NCBI GenBank assembly: GCA_002689325.1
Contig: NZFP01000024.1
Coordinates: 1-44,925 of the forward strand
DNA: 44,925 bases
Source of the DNA: Rickettsiales bacterium
GTDB lineage: Bacteria; Pseudomonadota; Alphaproteobacteria; Methylaequorales; Methylaequoraceae
Reading direction: 5' to 3'
This document shows positions 41,044 to 44,925 of the stretch, one piece after another. The notes below the pieces were generated by a model. The model did not search any database, was not told the DNA's origin, and saw nothing but the letters and a program-made list of their open reading frames with translations. The translations under genes and the position numbers were made by a program. Each line of letters begins with the position of its first letter. The stretch's first letter is position 1.

Positions 41044-41857
41044 ATGGAAAAATTTTATATAAACGTAAAATCAGATGTAAGAAGAAAAAAAGAATTCGAA
41101 AAAAACAATAAATACATCTTGAATAAAAATCATATTTTTAAAAGATTTTGCGCAATAACCCCTAAAAATGAAAAAGTCAGAAATTTAAAAAGTAATTTAT
41201 TACCTCTAGAAAGATCAATTTTCTTAAGCCATTATGAACTACTCAAACAACAACTAAAAAGTAACAGTCATCTTTGGGTATGTGAAGATGATACATATCT
41301 TGATAAACATACTTTTAATTCGCTTAATAAAACAAATATTGATGCATATGATTGGGATATAATTTTTACTGATGTTGGTATCGGTGATATCAGTAATATG
41401 CTTTTTTTGTTCGATTATAAAAAAAAAAACCTCTAAGGAAAAAAGTATTCTAATTGATTTAACAAAGTTTAGATTTTTTTGTGCAAATTCCTACATAATA
41501 AATAAAAATTCAAAAAAAAAGCTACTTGAGATTTATGAAAAAAATATTGAAGGTAGTGTTAATTATATGCCAGATTTATTTTTTCAGAAATTAACAAAGA
41601 ACGGTTTGATTAAGTCGTTATGTTTTTTTCCTTTTATAAGCTTCTCTAATTTTAAAACTACTAAGTCAGGTGTTCACAATAATAGAGAAAATGAGGTTTT
41701 TTTATTTTTTAAGAAATTGATGTATCACAATACTAATCTTAATGAATTAAATAATAGAATTGATAAATTTGAGCATAAATTTCCACGTGATAACTATGCT
41801 CATTCAATTTCAAGACTTATTGGGATGATGTTGAATAAAGAGTTCTCTGGATACTAA
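41044..41857 (+). CDS. GT25-like glycosyltransferase, apparent frameshift at an A11 tract (41419-41429)
   Basis: Two overlapping ORFs (41044-41436, 41372-41857); MEKFYINVKSDVRRKKEFEKN, ERSIFLSHYELLKQ, WVCEDDTYL, CANSYIINKNSKKKLLE. Removing one A fuses them. Confidence 0.65.
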
Positions 41858-41881
41858 CAAAAAACTTTAAGAAAAATCTTT

Positions 41882-42736
41882 ATGAATAATCTTGTAAAAT
41901 ATATTGGTGAAGTTAAGGGAAAGCATGGAGTTTTTAGTTTTTGTCAGTTTGACAAATATATAGGCCTTTCTATGAGAGAGTATGGTGAGTTTTCAGAAAT
42001 TGAATTGTCACTTATGTCTAAGTTCATTATGAAAGACGATGTAGTTTTTGATATAGGTGCAAATATTGGTGCTTTTACAGTTCCTTTTGCGAAAAAAGTT
42101 GGAGAACGTGGTGAGGTATATGCTTTTGAACCACAAAAATTAATTTATGAGATTTTACAAGATAATGTTAATAAGAATAAGCTTAAGAATGTCAGGGTTT
42201 TAAACGTTGGTGTTGGCAAAAAAGAAGAAGTACTAGAATTAAATGATATTGATTATTCAAAAGTTGGAAATTTTGGTGGTGTAAGCTTTAAATATGAGAG
42301 TAGTTCTTTTACAAAAAATATTAAGGATAAAAAGTATAAAGTTAAGATTACATATCTTGATAAATTAACTGAAATTAAAAAGTGTGATTTTGTTAAAATA
42401 GATGTTGAGCTTATGGAGTTAGATGTTTTAACAGGAGGTATAAATTTTTTAAAAAAATTTAGGCCAATTTTGTGGATTGAAAATCACCAAAAATATCCCA
42501 ATAAAATAAACAAATTTTTACTTAAAAATGATTATAATCCATATTGGGTATACTCAAAAGCTTTTAACGAATCTAATTATTTTTTAAACGACAATAATTA
42601 TTATGGTGAACTCGCAACATTAAATACTTTAGCTATTCCAAAAGAAGATTACAGGTTCTCCATGGATAAAAAATTCGATAAAATAATAGATTCTTATACA
42701 AAACCCATAACATTATTAGGGAAACAAATTAAATAA
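41882..42736 (+). CDS. FkbM-family SAM-dependent methyltransferase
   Basis: DVVFDIGANIGAFTVPFAKKVGERGEVYAFEPQKLIYEILQDNV, KCDFVKIDVELMELDVLTGG. Confidence 0.88.
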   Translation: MNNLVKYIGEVKGKHGVFSFCQFDKYIGLSMREYGEFSEIELSLMSKFIMKDDVVFDIGANIGAFTVPFAKKVGERGEVYAFEPQKLIYEILQDNVNKNKLKNVRVLNVGVGKKEEVLELNDIDYSKVGNFGGVSFKYESSSFTKNIKDKKYKVKITYLDKLTEIKKCDFVKIDVELMELDVLTGGINFLKKFRPILWIENHQKYPNKINKFLLKNDYNPYWVYSKAFNESNYFLNDNNYYGELATLNTLAIPKEDYRFSMDKKFDKIIDSYTKPITLLGKQIK

Positions 42737-42786
42737 CTTAAAAAAACATAGATGAATTTAAAGTTGATTCGTGATATTGATTATTT

Positions 42787-43089
42787 ATGTTATTTAGAGT
42801 TTTATTGTGCTTAGTCTACTTAATTACATTAGAGATAAGCGTTGCTGCCTCTTTTGAACATAATAATGATAGTAATATTTGTTCACAAGATAAAGAATCT
42901 GAAAAAAACTTAAATTGTGATTATCACTGTATTTCTCAGAGTGTGATTGATGATATCTGGTTGGATCCTGAAAAAAATAATTTTGATGACATATCTAAAT
43001 TAAATATTCAACTTATAAAAAGTTATAGTTATTTTCATTTAACAATTTTCCCCCGAACAACCTCGCCTCCTATTTCTTTCCTGATTTAA
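42787..43089 (+). CDS. Small exported Cys-containing protein (DUF2946-like architecture)
   Basis: Signal peptide, CSQDKESEKNLNCDYHC cluster, C-terminal PRTTSPPISFLI; directly upstream of a Met/His-rich OMP. Confidence 0.45.
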   Translation: MLFRVLLCLVYLITLEISVAASFEHNNDSNICSQDKESEKNLNCDYHCISQSVIDDIWLDPEKNNFDDISKLNIQLIKSYSYFHLTIFPRTTSPPISFLI

Positions 43090-43121
43090 AAAATACTAAT
43101 TTAAACAACTAGGAGGTTTTA

Positions 43122-44144
43122 ATGATTATTCTTTTAATCATAATAATAACTATTAATTTTAAAAGCCTATCAGCAGATGAAAAAATATTTGCTGATTCCC
43201 ACGGTCCCATATCTATTATGGGAGACCATGTTCATAAGCAAAATGAGTATATGTTCTCATATCGCTTTATGAAGATGGATATGAAAAACCTATTTCAGGG
43301 TAATAATAAAATAAGTAAGGTTCATTCAATGTCATCACCAAATGGTGCTAGTAATAGTTCCGGAACTTACATGAACGCCCCTGACTCAATGTCAATGGAT
43401 ATGCATATGTTTGGAGCAATGTATGCTCCATCAGATTATCTTACGTTAATGTTAATGGGAAGTTATCATAACAAAGAAATGACACTTCAAAGAATGCCAA
43501 TGGCGGGAGGAAAAAAGTTTGATGTGAATTCCTCTGGATTTGGTGATATGAGACTTACATTTCTTTCTAAAATTCAAGATAAAAAAGAATGGAAAAACCA
43601 CGTTGGTTTGGGTGTAAGTATCCCAACAGGTAGTATTAATAAAAGAGATGTGACACCTATGTCAAGTGATGCGAGACTTGGATATACAATGCAGAACGGG
43701 ACAGGAACCTATGATACCTTCCTTTTATTGAATAATCTTAATGAATTTGGAAAACTTAAGGTTGGAGAACAGTTTTTGTTTAAATTACCCGTTTCTCGAA
43801 AAAATGACAATGGTTATAAATACGGAGAGGATATTGGTTTTAATCTTTGGGTTTCGTATAGGTTTTTTCAATATTTAAGTGGTTCCTTAAGGATTAACTA
43901 TCAATATAAGGGAGAAATGAAAGGCTTTGATAATGAAATGAATAAGAGAATGAGTCCTGCAATGGATTCAAAGAATCAGGGTTTTAACAAAGTAAACCTG
44001 GGTTTAGGGTTTAACTTTATTAACGACAATACCTATTTTAAAAACAATAGGCTTGCTGCTGAATTTTTAATCCCCATTTACAGAGACTACAATGGTATCC
44101 AGATGGCTGATAGTTTCAGTTTTGTGTTAGGCTGGCAGTATTAA
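43122..44144 (+). CDS. Met/His-rich outer membrane beta-barrel protein (metal-associated 'transporter' family)
   Basis: DSHGPISIMGDHVHKQNEYMFSYRFMKMDM, MNAPDSMSMDMHMFGAMYAPSDYLTLMLMGSY; C-terminal aromatic; strong RBS AGGAGG at 43111-43116. Confidence 0.75.
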   Translation: MIILLIIIITINFKSLSADEKIFADSHGPISIMGDHVHKQNEYMFSYRFMKMDMKNLFQGNNKISKVHSMSSPNGASNSSGTYMNAPDSMSMDMHMFGAMYAPSDYLTLMLMGSYHNKEMTLQRMPMAGGKKFDVNSSGFGDMRLTFLSKIQDKKEWKNHVGLGVSIPTGSINKRDVTPMSSDARLGYTMQNGTGTYDTFLLLNNLNEFGKLKVGEQFLFKLPVSRKNDNGYKYGEDIGFNLWVSYRFFQYLSGSLRINYQYKGEMKGFDNEMNKRMSPAMDSKNQGFNKVNLGLGFNFINDNTYFKNNRLAAEFLIPIYRDYNGIQMADSFSFVLGWQY

Positions 44145-44151
44145 AATTTAG

Positions 44152-44358
44152 TTATTCAGATAATTTTAAATTAACAGCAGAGAACTTACCGTTGTTCTCT
44201 TCGACCTCGTAACTTAGCTTCTGACCTTCAGATAAAGAGCTAACACCAGATTTTTCGAGAGCAGTGTAGTGAACGAAAACATCTTTTTCACCTTCGTCAG
44301 GTGTGATGAATCCGTAACCCTTGGTAGAACTAAACCATTTAACTTTTCCTGTCTTCAT
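44152..44358 (-). CDS. cspA: Cold-shock domain protein
   Basis: [31 protein letters not shown] (RNP1/RNP2). Confidence 0.97.
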   Translation of the reverse strand: MKTGKVKWFSSTKGYGFITPDEGEKDVFVHYTALEKSGVSSLSEGQKLSYEVEENNGKFSAVNLKLSE

Positions 44359-44736
44359 ATTATTCTTTCTTCATATTTAATATTGAAATTGGCGCTGACA
44401 TAATAGAATATTGTAATTAAAATCAAAATATCAACTTAATCTCAGTAACCTGAAGAATATAACAAAAACTTATAATTGCAAGCAATCAAAAAAATATTAT
44501 TGTAATCTTGGATAGGAAATTTATTAACAAAAAAGGTGTGTGATTGAAAATTCAATTTTTATAAAATTATATATAAAAGATTAATGTAATTTTTTTTTTT
44601 CACTGAAACTAATGTTTTGATTAATATATTTGTATAAAAATCATTTTTGATTTTGATTTTTTCATTTGCCTTTTTCATCATATTAAGAAATGAGCAAAAT
44701 TTTTTCTAATTACTGGCTCGCAGGTATAATAACAAA

Positions 44737-44762
44737 CAAGGGCGAACAATTGCCCGCCCTTG
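44737..44762. other. 8-bp perfect stem-loop (CAAGGGCG-N10-CGCCCTTG)
   Basis: Inverted repeat in a locally GC-richer patch; followed by a second hairpin GAGAC-ttctgt-GTCTC (44768-44783). Confidence 0.55.
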
Positions 44763-44824
44763 CCGATGAGACTTCTGTGTCTCGGTGTTTGGTCTAAGAC
44801 TCTTTATATCTGGGACTTTCTCAA

Positions 44825-44848
44825 AAAGTGTATTGCAAAGTGTATTGC
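44825..44848. repeat. Perfect tandem 12-bp repeat (AAAGTGTATTGC)x2
   Basis: Read directly; also TTCTGCACG repeated at 44862-44870 and 44873-44881. Confidence 0.8.
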
Positions 44849-44925
44849 AAATGAGTGTTTTTTCTGCACGACTTCTGCACGGACTAATTTTATAATTTCT
44901 ATTTTCTAAAGAAAAAAAGCACTGC

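Noticed and set aside
44690-44797. 35-aa ORF MSKIFSNYWLAGIITNKGEQLPALADETSVSRCLV
   Set aside because: It runs through two perfect hairpins and has no clear RBS; more likely non-coding.
1-44925. CRISPR arrays, tRNAs, rRNAs, IS elements, restriction or anti-phage systems
   Set aside because: No regularly spaced repeats, no tRNA-like cloverleaf, no transposase or known defence domain seen in the ORFs; only rnpB was identified as a structural RNA.

Overview
The window is a 44.9 kb, very AT-rich, gene-dense bacterial segment. It is most likely from a streamlined (marine-type) alphaproteobacterium; this is inferred from gene order and family content and is not proven. It has four parts. (1) A + strand operon: metF (frameshifted), metH split into two genes, a uvrD/pcrA helicase, prmA and pepP. 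(2) A roughly 21 kb minus-strand division/cell-wall (dcw) cluster, mraZ-ftsZ-rsmH-ftsL-ftsI-murE-murF-mraY-murD(frameshifted)-ftsW-murG-murC-murB-ddl-ftsQ-ftsA-lpxC-bamD-recN, in which ftsZ sits next to mraZ instead of after ftsA. It is preceded by the RNase P RNA gene and an ampD-like amidase. (3) SH3/AsmA proteins, fumC, an SspB-like gene, small membrane proteins, a SoxH-like metallo-beta-lactamase, an orphan TupA-like binding protein and a TonB receptor with a perfect Zur-type palindrome upstream. (4) An accessory tail: a MORN/YwqK-like protein, a frameshifted GT25-like gene, an FkbM methyltransferase plus an N-terminal remnant copy, a Met/His-rich outer-membrane protein, cspA and a structured, repeat-containing edge region. 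The strongest second-look items are: relocated ftsZ together with three 10-bp-period TGGGN-type repeats upstream of mraZ; three genes (including essential murD) broken by exactly one extra A in long poly(A) tracts; the Zur-like operator upstream of a ZnuD-like receptor; several unannotated, translationally coupled microproteins; and the FkbM remnant.
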